Source of the DNA: Phoenix dactylifera
Lineage: Eukaryota > Streptophyta > Magnoliopsida > Arecales > Arecaceae
Direction: 5' to 3'
NCBI RefSeq assembly: GCF_009389715.1
Contig: NC_052399.1
Coordinates: 2,558,938-2,622,937, forward strand
Length of the DNA stretch: 64,000 bases
Shown: piece by piece, positions 1 to 11,800 of the stretch
Layout: each line of letters opens with the position of its first letter
Position numbering within the stretch: position 1 is the stretch's first letter
Notes under the pieces: generated by a model
The model's database searches: none
Told to the model about the DNA's origin: nothing
Seen by the model: only the letters and a program-made list of their open reading frames with translations
Position numbers and translations under genes: made by a program

Positions 1-3000
1 GTTTTTTCCCATTCATTTTTTTTAAAAAAATATCTTTTTAGATATAATCATTATGGTTATTGACTTTAAATTTTCTTTTCCTTTCTCAGATTCCAATTGG
101 AAAGGAGAAAAGATTCCTTCCTGTTGATTTAAGGTTTTTGAGCCTGCTTTCCAGAAGCCTTTGCATAAGGTAAGAATGTTGATCATGTGGTTCTTCCTCC
201 TGTTTTTTCATTCTCGACACTACAATTTTTTGGTTGTATTTTTTTTTTTCATATTCTAATGATCCAGACCACCCCATCATTATTATTGAAAAGTTGAACA
301 TAATGTATCCGAACCACACATGAATTCTTAGTGATCGAGAGTTTTCATAGGAGAGTACCAGCCTTTGCAGAAGCATCATGCACCATGTTTATTCTACAGG
401 ATATGCGAATTAGCTCATACATAAAAATCAACCTTGACTACAAGAACTGAGCCTGACCGTAGGTAAGTAAAATGTACAGGAACCAAGGAAATCAACAAAT
501 CTGCCACTTAAAAGAAAGCTAAGATTAATATGTATTATTATTTCTGAACCACTTCAATTCATTTTAATTTTGCTGTTCTGCTTATCTGTAGAACTGATTT
601 ATCTGTGCATTTACCTTAAGGAAAATTTCTTTAGAAACCATGCCAAGTGCTTTAATAGACAGATGCAGTATGCGGGCAGTCAAGGGACCATGTAGCACAT
701 GCGCAGTACACAGGTTGCATATGCCGATGGACAGGTTGCGTATGCAGATGGATATATGATTAGTAACTTTTTTTGACCTTTTAAAGATAAATTAATATCG
801 GATACAACAAAACGACAATTGTGATTTTTTGATAAATAATAGCAATGTTAATGGCAATAATAGCTAACAATTGGTGTTGACTACTTGATACCTAATAGTT
901 AGTAGTGATAGCATAATTAATAAACATTATTAATACAAACATCCTGTCCAACACATATCTAGTCGCACAATGTTAAGTGGACTGCCTTTTTGGCCCTCAT
1001 GGATATGGCTGGAAATAGTAACTGCATATAGGTAATTTGGTTTAGTCAAGGGATGATATCAGCATATGCGGCCGCATATGCATTGCATTTTAGAGCCATG
1101 AAAATGCTTCGGACTAGCTTCTTAGAACTAGAAGCAGAAGATCCAATGCTGCCATATTTTATTTTTTTAAAAAAGAGGGAGGGCTCTCATTGCCTGGATT
1201 AACCATAGAATTTTTCACCTGATTTTGTGAATGCCAGCATAAATGTTTGTTGTTTAGGAGTTGGGGACAAGCATTCACACCTGCGTTTTGTGGAAGCGCT
1301 AAATCAGCTGGACCAGTTCCCAGGATTACCAACTACTGATCATTTTATTGGTCACGAAAGTTTGTCAAGCTGTGGTTCTAGATGGAAATTGTATCTAGTC
1401 ATGTTTTATCCTTTTCTTTTCTTGCTCCATCTGCATTTGGTTGTCATGCTGTACTAGAATCATAGGTATGTACCCTTTGATAAAGATACATAATTGGTAT
1501 GAGACAATCACTGGTGTAAATAAAAATTCTCTGCAACATGGTTTATTGATGTGCAGACAGAGAGTGGTAAACTCCTCATCGTAAACATATGGTTTTGAAG
1601 TGATGATTCATGGAATAATTCTTTGGACCTCTAGAGAATCGTCGAAGGGAACCAACTCAGATAATTATTCACTATGTACTATATGATATCATTGCCTAAA
1701 CACATCGAGCTCATAACTTTTTGAAGCAGGTCAAATTTTTGGGGCTTTCTTTTGGTTGCACGGAGTTATTCACAAGTGCCACTTATAGTTGCATGGGTTT
1801 TTTCTTACCTGTCATTCTGTTACGACAAATGATGTGCATCTTAAAACATTGTAAGAGACAAGGGAGTGGAATTAATAGGCTCTTGTTAGTCCATTAGTCA
1901 GTCCCTTATTAGCATTACTCCTGCATTTTTGAACATATGCTTTGGTCTTTATTGCTGTACTACTTTACTAGAAATGGCATGATAGGCCTTTGAATATAAA
2001 ATTATTGTTATTACATGATATGATTTGATATTCTTATGCTATCACCATTAACTATGTTTTTAGTTTAGATTGTAATAACACAAGTACAAAATCATTTGGC
2101 ATAATGCAAGTATAAGCTTCGTCTGTCTAGTTGAAATGTGTTTGTTCATTGACATCCTTCCAATTATTAAGAATATTCATTAATGGTGCAAAGTCACATC
2201 CTTTCTCTTTTCATTGTGTGCATCTTCCCATTCATCTGCAGTTGGTAGAACTATAGAAATCCCATTAACTCATTGCCTTCTTGGGTCCTGGAGGATTGAT
2301 GGGGTGAACTGCTAGTTATTGAATACGATATACCCATCTTAGCCACCAGTATTTGTACAATTGACACGTCGAAAGGAATCAATGTTGGACTTTTTTGATC
2401 CTTAGCTATTCATGTGAAGATTGGCAGCTTCGATCCACTGCGAGGTAACATGCTGAAAACCAGGGCAAGCTATTTGGCGGGAGTCCGGCTCCTAGCTTTT
2501 TATCTTCTGTCTTTTCTTTGTCTAGCCAAGGTTTCTTCATTTAGTATTTTTCTATTGCGTGTCCTTTCCTGCGTCCATCCTTCTCTTCCCTTTCCTTGTT
2601 GTTCAGTTTCCTGAGCTCGCTGCTGCCGTCTCCGCTGGCGCCGTGCGAGGTGCAGTTCCCGATTGAGTGCGTGTTCTAGGAATTGTACATAGAATGGTGA
2701 AGTACATTATTCTTTGCTTCTGTGAAAAAAACTATTAGCCGCTTGAGTGAAATCCAAGATATGTTGTTCATAGGTTCCTATTGGAGGCCAGGTGTCCTGA
2801 AACAGTTCTGTCCTTTTTTTTTTCTAGATCCTTCGACCTTTTACCTGTGCATTCTTATTGTAACCTACATGTGTAGAGGGTCCAGGATCTGAGTTCTCTC
2901 ACCGCTGGTTAATGATCTGCTGGTTAATGATCTGTAGGCCACGAGCATCTTAAAAATTTTATCTATCTTGTATAGATTCTAGACGAAAGGTGGTTGCTGG

Positions 3001-4552
3001 CAGTTTCTTTCAGATGCTAACCAGTAGCCCCACCTAGATTTGTTTCAGATGTTTTGGTTGTGCTGTCTAGATGGCTTTTCACTTGCATGAACAGTGGTCA
3101 TAATTGTTAATAGCTTCATTTGTGTTCTGTTGGATGCCAAGCGGTAAGCCTATATTATGCAGTCCTTAAAAGTAGGCACCACTAAATTATGGTGTTAAGC
3201 TGTATGCCTACATCTTGCATTTGTTTTATATTTCTGTGCTGCACAGATGGCTTATCAGTTCTCACTCTGCTTAGAGTACTGTGGTTGAAAGAAAAATGTC
3301 TCATTACTGTGTTAGATGCTAGGCAGTAAGTTCACGTCATGTGATTGTCTGACCCTTAGAATCTTTTTGGTTACATGATCTAGTTGGCATTACATTATAC
3401 TTGGTGGACAATGCTATGAGTATTGAGTGGTTGAGTCTTGCTTCATCTTACACCTCTCACGCAACTGCTTTCCCACACACATTTGCCACCCCTTTGTCAT
3501 TTTTCCACATCTTGGCATTTAAAATCTGTCCATTTACTCCTGGGTTGGCAAGTAACTTTTGGCAGACGACTGTACATGATGTTGCCTCTTTTTTCATGTG
3601 CTTTGGAGGTGACTGGTTTCAGATTCTCATGCGTTATTGCCACTTGTTGTGATACCTCCTGTCCATTAATTATTCTGCAGCAACTAAGATTGAAGATATC
3701 ATCAACTGCTGTTAATTTTCCTATTAACATTTTTGGTGTCAGAAACTGCCTAGATGGACTTCTATATAATACATACATATAATGTGTATGTGTATATGTA
3801 TATATATACATAATATGTGTATGTGCCTACATATGTACACACACACACATGTATATACACACACATATACATATACATACACATACATACATACACACAC
3901 ACATATATATATACACACACACATACATACACGTATCTATATGTGTATATATCATTTTTTTTCAACAGATTTTGGTTCGGCTGCTCTTTCTTATTCTAAG
4001 TGAGTGGATTAGCTAGGCCCGACTATCTTTGTAAAAAATGGATCTCTTCCTTCTACGTTGATGGTATGCCTATCTTTAAGTGCTCGCCTATCCCTATCCA
4101 TTGTGGATGGGAATCCGATTTTTGAAAGTGCCACTGCCGCCAAAGAATCTGTTTTTGTGTCATGGGAAAGGCCAAAGGGGGTATATTGGATAGAAAGAGC
4201 TAAGAAAATTGATTCCTACTTGGGATAAGCTCATACCAACCTGTCAGTTTTGGATCCAATTCGAGATTTTCCTTAGGAGGTTTCAGGAAGGAATTGAATG
4301 TAATATTATCAATTCATATTCTTTTTTCTGTTAAATCAAACAAAAATGAGCAATTATAATTCTAAAAGGTTGAATAAAAATTTGATTGACCACTTGATAT
4401 AATTGCTATGCTGAGTGTGTGACTTGTTAGTATTTTCTTTAGAGTTCAGAAATATATATCAGAACTTACCAACTATTGGATGCATGAAGAACTAACATTG
4501 ATTTTTCTCTTTTGTGAGATGCACTTCCTTGCATCATCTCACCGATATGCAG
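1..4552. other. 5' flank with no supported coding exon
   Basis: No open frame here looks like a protein family I know. The stretch is AT-rich with a CA/TA microsatellite near its 3' end. It probably contains the promoter and one or more 5' UTR exons of the gene whose CDS begins at 4581, since a polypyrimidine tract and AG acceptor end at 4552. A small direct duplication (a CAGGTTGC-containing motif) lies near 713-750. A GC-richer patch at 2610-2690 could be a first exon, but I cannot prove it. Confidence 0.4.
3770..3950. repeat. CA/TA compound microsatellite
   Basis: About 180 bp of alternating ACAC, ATAT and ACATAC runs on the + strand. The short Tyr/His/Thr-rich and Cys/Val/Tyr-rich frames that span it on both strands are translations of the microsatellite, not genes. 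Confidence 0.95.
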
Positions 4553-4580
4553 GTGTCAGGTCAGATTTTTATAATATTAA

Positions 4581-5438
4581 ATGGATAGCAAGAAGTTTTT
4601 GCAGTTGGTTGAAGAGAAGAAAAAGAGAATCCTGGAGAAGAAAGAAGCCCCTTTAAAATGGGAACAGAAGCTAGAAGCTGCAGCCAAGGCAAAAGCTGAT
4701 GCCGAAACGAAGGAGAGGAAGCTGAAGGCCACAAAGCACAAGAGGAAGACTAATTCAGCATCTGATTATGACAGTGATTCTGATGACAGTGACGTTGACA
4801 GGAAGCACAGGAAGAAGAAGACTCACAAAAAACCCCGGAAACATGGTCACTCTGACTCCTCGGAAGACACTGGGAGACGTAGACACAGATCTAAGAAAAG
4901 GAACACAAGCTCAAGTGGTGAGAGCGGCAGTGATGAATATGATAGTGGATCTGAGGAAGATCATCAGAGGAAGAGATGCTCCAAGAAGAGGAGGCACGGA
5001 CGTCGTTCTTCGAGAACAGAGTCCAGCAGCTCTGGATCAAGTAGTGAAGAAGTCAGAGGAGTACGAAAGGGCCGCTCTAGGCACCATAAGCGCCACCACA
5101 GATCAAAAGATGATGACTCAGCATCAGACTCTGAACAGAGGAAGACTCACTTGAAGCGGAAGCACCATCATAGGTCAAGTACTGATGATTCCATGTCGGA
5201 TTCTGATGATCACAGGCATGATAGGAGCCACTCTGTGGGGAAGTCATCAGATGACAACTGGGAGGAGGTTGGGAAGCAAAAAGATCCCAAGCAGCCTCAT
5301 CACAAGCACGAGCACCACCACCACTATCGCCATCACAACCATCGCCACCACGATCATCATCGTAATTCAGTGGATTCAAATGGAAAGCAGGGAGAGAATG
5401 AAAGAGAGCAATCTCCTGATGCAGGTGACAGGAGTTGA
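4581..5438 (+). CDS. Ser/Asp/Arg- and His-rich basic nuclear-type protein
   Basis: A single 286-codon coding exon (285 aa). Residues 1-55 are Lys/Glu/Ala-rich and probably form a charged helix or coiled coil. Residues 58-220 alternate acidic Ser/Asp blocks (for example DSDSDDSD near 64-71) with Lys/Arg clusters, resembling RS-like splicing or chromatin-associated proteins. Residues 240-260 are a striking His tract with more than a dozen His in 21 residues. There is no signal peptide or membrane segment, and the many basic clusters suggest nuclear localisation. The start is the first ATG after a likely 3' splice site at 4551-4552, so a 5' UTR intron is inferred. The family resembles uncharacterised plant proteins annotated as splicing- or NKAP-like, but I cannot assign a function. 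Codon use is ordinary and the frame is undisturbed, which supports a real gene. Confidence 0.75.
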   Translation: MDSKKFLQLVEEKKKRILEKKEAPLKWEQKLEAAAKAKADAETKERKLKATKHKRKTNSASDYDSDSDDSDVDRKHRKKKTHKKPRKHGHSDSSEDTGRRRHRSKKRNTSSSGESGSDEYDSGSEEDHQRKRCSKKRRHGRRSSRTESSSSGSSSEEVRGVRKGRSRHHKRHHRSKDDDSASDSEQRKTHLKRKHHHRSSTDDSMSDSDDHRHDRSHSVGKSSDDNWEEVGKQKDPKQPHHKHEHHHHYRHHNHRHHDHHRNSVDSNGKQGENEREQSPDAGDRS

Positions 5439-6780
5439 GATTGGTTTTAGTACCAACCATCCATCATTCTTTTTGCTTGGGAAGTGATTGGATGCTGGAC
5501 GTGGAAGGCTACAGTACCTACGAGTTCAAGGTGGGCAGGGGATGACAAGACCTGATTTAGAATGGTTTACTTGATGATTTGGGCATGTTCACATAACACA
5601 TGTTTTGCATGAGTAAACTTGTGACTGTTTTTGGTTTCTGTTCTTTGGTGCCCTGCATGCCTGGAACTTCTATTGTTGCTTCTGACACAACTTGGGTGGC
5701 CTTGGATGACTCCATTCAAATTATGTTTTCTCAAATGTTTAATTTGGTTATTCCAGACTGATGTGGCTAGAACCAATCAACCGTTGCAACTGTATTAAGC
5801 GGAACTTCTTATTTTTCAAGTTGCATATGAAATCTTCTGTTATTGGCTTGTTATTAAACTTTGGAGGCAGTAACCTTTGATTTTTGGGGGACGATGGCAC
5901 CTGGTATATGCCTCAACCGTGTCTCGGAATTTCTAATATTTTAATTTAAGATTCGTAGGGTGATAAACATTTGGGATAAAGTTCTTCATCCCGTGGTTGA
6001 AATGTTGGTTCTGTGGATCCTGATGTGATGACGAGAAAAAGGTTGTACTTCACCACTCTTAGCAAGTTTTACTAGCAGTGTATGCATCTAAAAAAGGGTT
6101 TTGCTAGCAAATTTTTGGTGTCCTTGATTTGAATTTGAAAGTAAATTTTGCCGGGTCCAACTGATACTTTGAAATGGAACGATACGGTGACTTTGTTTAG
6201 TTTTTTCGCAGTTTGCAGTAATCGAACTCCTATTTGTTAAGCTGGGATCTCCAGAATAGCTAGCTATAGTTCTGACGGTGCTCTTAAACATGTAAATACA
6301 AGGATGTTAATTACAGGCTCTAATTAGGCGAAATATGCATCTCCATGTCAGCTATCATTATTATAGAAACAAGCGAGGTGACCGGATGACCAGTAAAACC
6401 GGTGCTTTGTTAAACATCGTTCATGTAACTCTGGACCTCATGTTGCATTTTGATTCGAAGGTCTGAAATGAATGGTCGTGATGAATACTCCCATCAAGTA
6501 GAGGAGGTCCACGTGAACTGGGTACAAACATATGTCTGGAGGTGGAGGTAAATATGCATTTCATACATCATGCTGCACGAAAATGATATGCATCTCTTCA
6601 AAATAATAGGAAAAAAGAGTGTTCGCTAACTAGAAATTATATATTCAACCTTTTTTTCAAGGCCTCTGAGCATCTGAATAATTGGATTTAGAGCGCACAA
6701 AGATTTTATCATATTTGAATCGCCTACAAATTTGTTGATGTTTTTTTTATGTGATCTCTCTCTTCTTCTTCTTCTTCTTC
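5439..6780. other. 3' UTR and intergenic spacer
   Basis: The first roughly 400 bases after the stop codon probably form the 3' UTR of the preceding gene. The rest is AT-rich, with only short chance frames. A CTT-rich run ends at 6780 next to the poly-A tail of the following LINE. Confidence 0.5.
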
Positions 6781-8170
6781 TTTTTTTTTTTGATAAAACG
6801 ATTGCTTACATTAATCTGGCGTGAGTGCAACCAACTGAGTCAAGATACAATACGTTGCATAAAAATGAGGGTACAATCTCAAACTGTCCCTAAGACCTCT
6901 CCGGAGTGATGGGCAGCAAAGAAAGCAACCCAATCAGCAGCCCTATTTGCCTCCCGATACACATGAGCAACCTGAAAAGAGTCACAGTCTCTCACCATCT
7001 GCTATATATTACTAAGAAAAGAATGGTCATTTACATGTCGCTCAGCATCCCGAAGCCAATCGATCATCATAGTGGAATCTCCTTCCAAGGTGATCTCACC
7101 AACCTCTAGGACGCTCCTCATATAGGTGATGCCTTCTCATGCCGCCCTGAGCTCTGCTCCTAAGACTGTCGTGCCGCCGATGTGTCACCCTCCTGCGGCA
7201 ATCAATCTAAAATTGTGATCACGGATCACAAATCCCGTCCTTTCTCTATCTCCTCCAGCTAGCACACTACCGTCGAAGTTCACCTCGGGGTTGGGGGTTC
7301 CCAGATGACAAAAGTGACTCTGGGCGCTGTGACAGCGATGTGGAAACCCCAGGTATCCCTAGTACCTCCAAGTGAAGACTTCCTGATAAAGTAGATGAAC
7401 TTGGCCGCATGTCGGAAGGCTCTGTCCACCACAGCTCGCGGGGGTGCCCTCCTCCCCTCGAAGATGCCAGCATTTTGGTCTAACCATACGTGGTAAGCTA
7501 GGTAGGCACAAGTAACACCCCACTCCACCAACTCTGGTCTCCTTATGGATACCCTCAGATGATGTAACAAGTCCTCTGCCGAACCCCAATCCCGCGACAA
7601 GGATGGTGCTGCACTCCTCCATGCCTGTATAGCCTGAGGGCAGTAAAGAAGAGCATGAGTGATGGTCTCCTCCTCATCAGGGCAGTCCTCACACATGGGG
7701 ATAGTCCTGACGCTCCGCCTAGCCAATACGCTCCAAGTCAGAAGACAGCCCCAAGCCACTTTCTATAAAAATAACGCCACTCGAGGATGGACGCACAACC
7801 TCCAGATCTACCCACCCTCTATCCATCGGGTGGTCTCCCTCCCCATCAATGCCTGCAGATCCCTAGCACGCAACATCGTCCTCCTTGTCGGAGTCTAGAC
7901 CAACCTGTCCACCGACTCCCCACCAAGGATCGGGAGCTCCAAAACCCTCTCGGCAAGCTGCTCCACAAACACATCCCGGACCAGCACCTCGTTCCATCTG
8001 CTAGCACTAATCAGCTTGCTGATCCTGCACCCTGACAACCTCACCGAATCCACTATCATCGGCATCCTCCCCCATGGCTGCTCAGTTATCCAAGCATCCT
8101 CTAGTACATCAATAGATCGTCCATCACTAATCATCCATCTGATCTCTGGGAGCACCATCCTTTGTATGAA
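6781..8170 (-). mobile_element. 5'-truncated, decayed LINE (RT zinc-binding and RNase H part)
   Basis: Read on the minus strand, this is the 3' third of a plant L1-type ORF2. 8158-7895 encodes the pre-zinc region (motif SDGRSIDVLEDAW). 7759-7280 encodes a zf-RVT domain (MCEDCPDEEETITHALLYC). 7270-6900 encodes an RNase H domain (NFDGSV, GAELRAA, LEGDS and ANRAADWV motifs). The frames are broken by stops and at least one frameshift just after WEPP. The T-run at 6781-6791 is the poly-A tail. It belongs to the same family as the element at 58582-63615, with which it shares motif order and wording. The 5' edge near 8170 is where recognisable similarity stops. Confidence 0.88.
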
Positions 8171-8885
8171 GCATAATCCTAGTGTTTCTGTGTTTGGAAT
8201 TCAGGAGTGATCAAATGGTGTTAAGCGATCCAATGAGCATCATAAGAATTCCAAGCAGCAAACACCGGAAAGCATGCTCCAACTAGATGTTAGATGCCTG
8301 TACCAAGGTCATCCTATATCCCTTGGTCATTTGAATCATCATCTCACACATCTGGAGCCCTTTAACACTGATCAGAATGTTTGATAGCCGCCATTACCTC
8401 CTTTATTTCATATATTCTTCATCAAGCTGAGAGAGGGCCAAAAATTCAACCAAAGATGCAAAGCAGGCCAAAATTGAGGTAGTTTCCAAGTTCTCAAGGG
8501 GTAAATTTGAGCCTAATAATAATTTATTCAGCTGCAAACTTAATAACAGAAATGGGCAGGATAACCTAAAACATCATTGGCTTAATCATAGTTAAAAACA
8601 GAGGCAGTCATTGAATCTTCAAACAAGTAGTTTACTCTTGACAACCATGAAAAGGTTGTGTTTGCGTATGCAGTTCCCTGGTTCTCTGAGTGATATTAAA
8701 TCATTAAATATTTCAAACTTACTATGGTATTATATGCTACGACATAGGAAAAATGTCAAAATTTGATAAATTATTAGCTCCTAATCTATCCAAGCTCAAT
8801 CAAATGATTGTGGCTTAGTGATTAAAGAATAACTGATGGTTTTTTGTCAAAAATGTTACAACAAAACAGGAGTCCATGTCCACCA
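8171..8885. other. spacer downstream of the pKIWI502-like gene
   Basis: About 700 bases of AT-rich sequence between the LINE and the stop codon of the minus-strand oxidoreductase gene. It probably holds that gene's 3' UTR and polyadenylation region. I see nothing else. Confidence 0.4.
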
Positions 8886-11800
8886 TTAGAAATTCTTCAG
8901 AATTTTATCTTTTGGCACACCATCAGCCACAAGCACAGTTGTAACATCCTGCCATGTGATCATAGACGTCAGTTAACATCAGTTCTACATTGTCTAAATT
9001 AAGCCAGACTACTATTACATACCAAAAATAATACCAATCCCTAATGCCTATTACTACAAAGTCTTTAATGTAGTGTCAAAAAAAAAATTTAGCAGACGTG
9101 TGTGAAGTAGTCTACAAATGCAACATAGAACATATAAATAAGGCTATTTCATAGGAGCAATAGTGACCTCGAGTGGTTCTACCATTATAGCTGTTAGAAT
9201 TTGCAAAAAAAAATTACAAATTTAGACTGGTCACTACATAAATACTACCATGTCTTCTATAATTAGAGCTTTATTTCTATGTAAAAAGGCACAAAATCCA
9301 ACATCAAATAAGAACCTAAAATGTTGCTGAACTTGTTAAGTCAACATGAAGCAATCAGCAAAAATTTCAATTTTAAGCTGATAATAATATCTTTCAGCAT
9401 TCATGGAGCACTATTCTGCCAGTATTGACTATTCATCAGATAAATCTGCAACCTCAAAGCTAATTCTGTAAGGTTGAAAGAGTTATATTTCTTCTCAATT
9501 TGTTTTTTCTGTTTTTTGAAATTCAACCATTAAATTTCTTATCCAAAACATACTTGTTTTGTTCTGAAGCACCTTGCCTCATTTATGATGCTTTTCCTGA
9601 TATCCTGATTTTGTTTTCTAGTGTAATCTAAGTACCTTATCCATCTTGGACGGACAGGCTGACTTCAACCATTAAATGTTATGCTCAAGCTCCTTTCTCT
9701 TGCATGTTCTCACTTCCCTATCAATGTTTCACTAACCTTTGGGCAAAGAACTATTCAGTGTTCATGAGAGAACAAAACCCGGTAACCACAAAGCTCATTC
9801 CAAGTATATTCATAAATTTTTATTTAGAACAGAAGTCCAAAAACTAAAGCCCGATATTGCTGCAGTCCTAGTGCTCATCCTTCTTTCACCATGATCCATT
9901 AAGCAGCGTAGCATTAAAAGCTGCAAGCTGAATAAGTTAATCAGATGACTGCAACTCTGGTTCTCAAAACCTTCAACAGTATTCAACTTCTGGGTTATGC
10001 AGTTGTGCAAAATTATGGTGATTATGATAGAATATTACACTACCTTTAAGACTATATACACGCGAGCAGGTTCAGGCCGGAGTTAGCAAGCAATTGCACC
10101 AGGTGAATGTTGAAATGCGCACAGATGATTGTGAAGCGGAATGATGCACTTGTATGAGCTTTGGGAAGAAGAGATTCAATTCTGGTCCTGAAAGCACTAA
10201 TTGCATCTGTCTGCTCCAGGCTTTAGCAGTTGGATGGAATTGTGGTGATAATGGAAGAAAATTTAACTACTCTTAAGGGTATCGGAATACATATATGAGA
10301 AGGTTCAGGTCAGAATTACCAACAATACACCAAGAGCATGCTTAAATGTCCACAGATAACTGTGGAACAGATTTTAGGGTATAGGAAATTAGGCACATTT
10401 GATGCGAACATCCCATGGTGATGCTGATCTCACACCATGCTCAGAGCATGTCAAGAAGGTTTTGCTATTTGCTATCGACTGTTTCCTGAAAAAGCTTCAG
10501 GGAATGAACTGAGGTGTTTCAGAGAGAGATTTAAGCACAGATTGAGGTGGCTATTACCTTGTGACAGATCTGCAAAAATAGAGTAGATGGAGCTGTGTAA
10601 GGCAAGGATCTAAAGATTGGTGATTTCATAAACCTTAGCTTTAGAAGACCAAATGATCACAGAAAATGGAACAAACAGAAATTTAGAGAGTAAGGTTGGA
10701 GGATCAGATCATGAGGATGGATAAAGGTTTTTTTTTTTCCAAGGGGCAAGAAGTATTGTTAAGAAGGAACCTTGGATATTTGAAAGCTATAAACATTTTG
10801 GTTAGGGTGGAGAATACCTGAGAGGCACAGGATTGACCATGCTTAGTGGTTTCACTGAGATCTCCAATTCAAGACAACTATGATTACAGAATTTGGGTAA
10901 CTCTAGGACCACAGTTCCTGATGTTTTATGGAGAAACCCTTGTTGATGATTTACTGAATAATTGGTTTTCTGCAGAGACACCTTTAGAGAGAGAGAGAGA
11001 GCATATATATAGCATAGCAGATGCAAATAGCACACTCTAAAAATCATAAAGGGAAATAGTTCCAGTGCTGTTACTCAGATACGAAGTATAGATCCCACTA
11101 ATAATTGCTCTTAGGGCCAGTTTGGATGCATGGATAATTAGTCTCCAGAGAAGTAATGATTTCTAGCTGTCGCCATCATAAAACTGCAAGGGAAAGAAAG
11201 GACTGACTGTCGCCATCTCTAAAATGAGAGCAAAAGAAAGAATATTTCTAGTTATGATTTCTTTGATCACCCACAATCTCGATCTTTTAGGATAATCGAT
11301 TCCCCTCAGAAGGTGGCTTTCACTATTCCTAAATTATAGGATTTAAGAGCCCAGGATTTCCTAGAGCAAAGGGGAAAAAAAGGGACTCTCCGCTTGGCCA
11401 TGTTCCTCAGAACCTTATCAATAAATGGAAATATTCATCATATAAATTGTATGGGCATCCAAACAGGCCCTTAATCAACATCTTCTGCCGCGAAGATAGC
11501 AGGAGAATAGGAAATTGCTGCAGCTGCTCAGGGAATATAAACAGCATAATTGCTAGTATATCAGAAATATGTCATACCTCAGTCATCTGTTTGTGCCCGC
11601 AGAGCACTGCCCCAGTCGATGAAGCATTTAGCACTTGTTTGGCTCTAGAAAATGCAGCCTACAAGAAGTTCATGGAAATTAGTAAGCTAAAAATATATGA
11701 AATATTGAATTTTCTAACAAATTATGACATTTTTAAAAAAATTAAAGCATTACCTGTACGTAGCCTTGTTCACCTTTCCATCTATCATCTGGCCGTGACA

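Noticed and set aside
1227..1457. 76-residue frame with fairly protein-like start (VGDKHSHLRFVEALNQLDQF)
   Set aside because: No family recognised, and no flanking exons with matching phase found. It could be an exon but cannot be supported from sequence alone.
3739..4003. Several Tyr/His/Thr and Cys/Val/Tyr open frames on both strands
   Set aside because: Direct translations of the CA/TA microsatellite.
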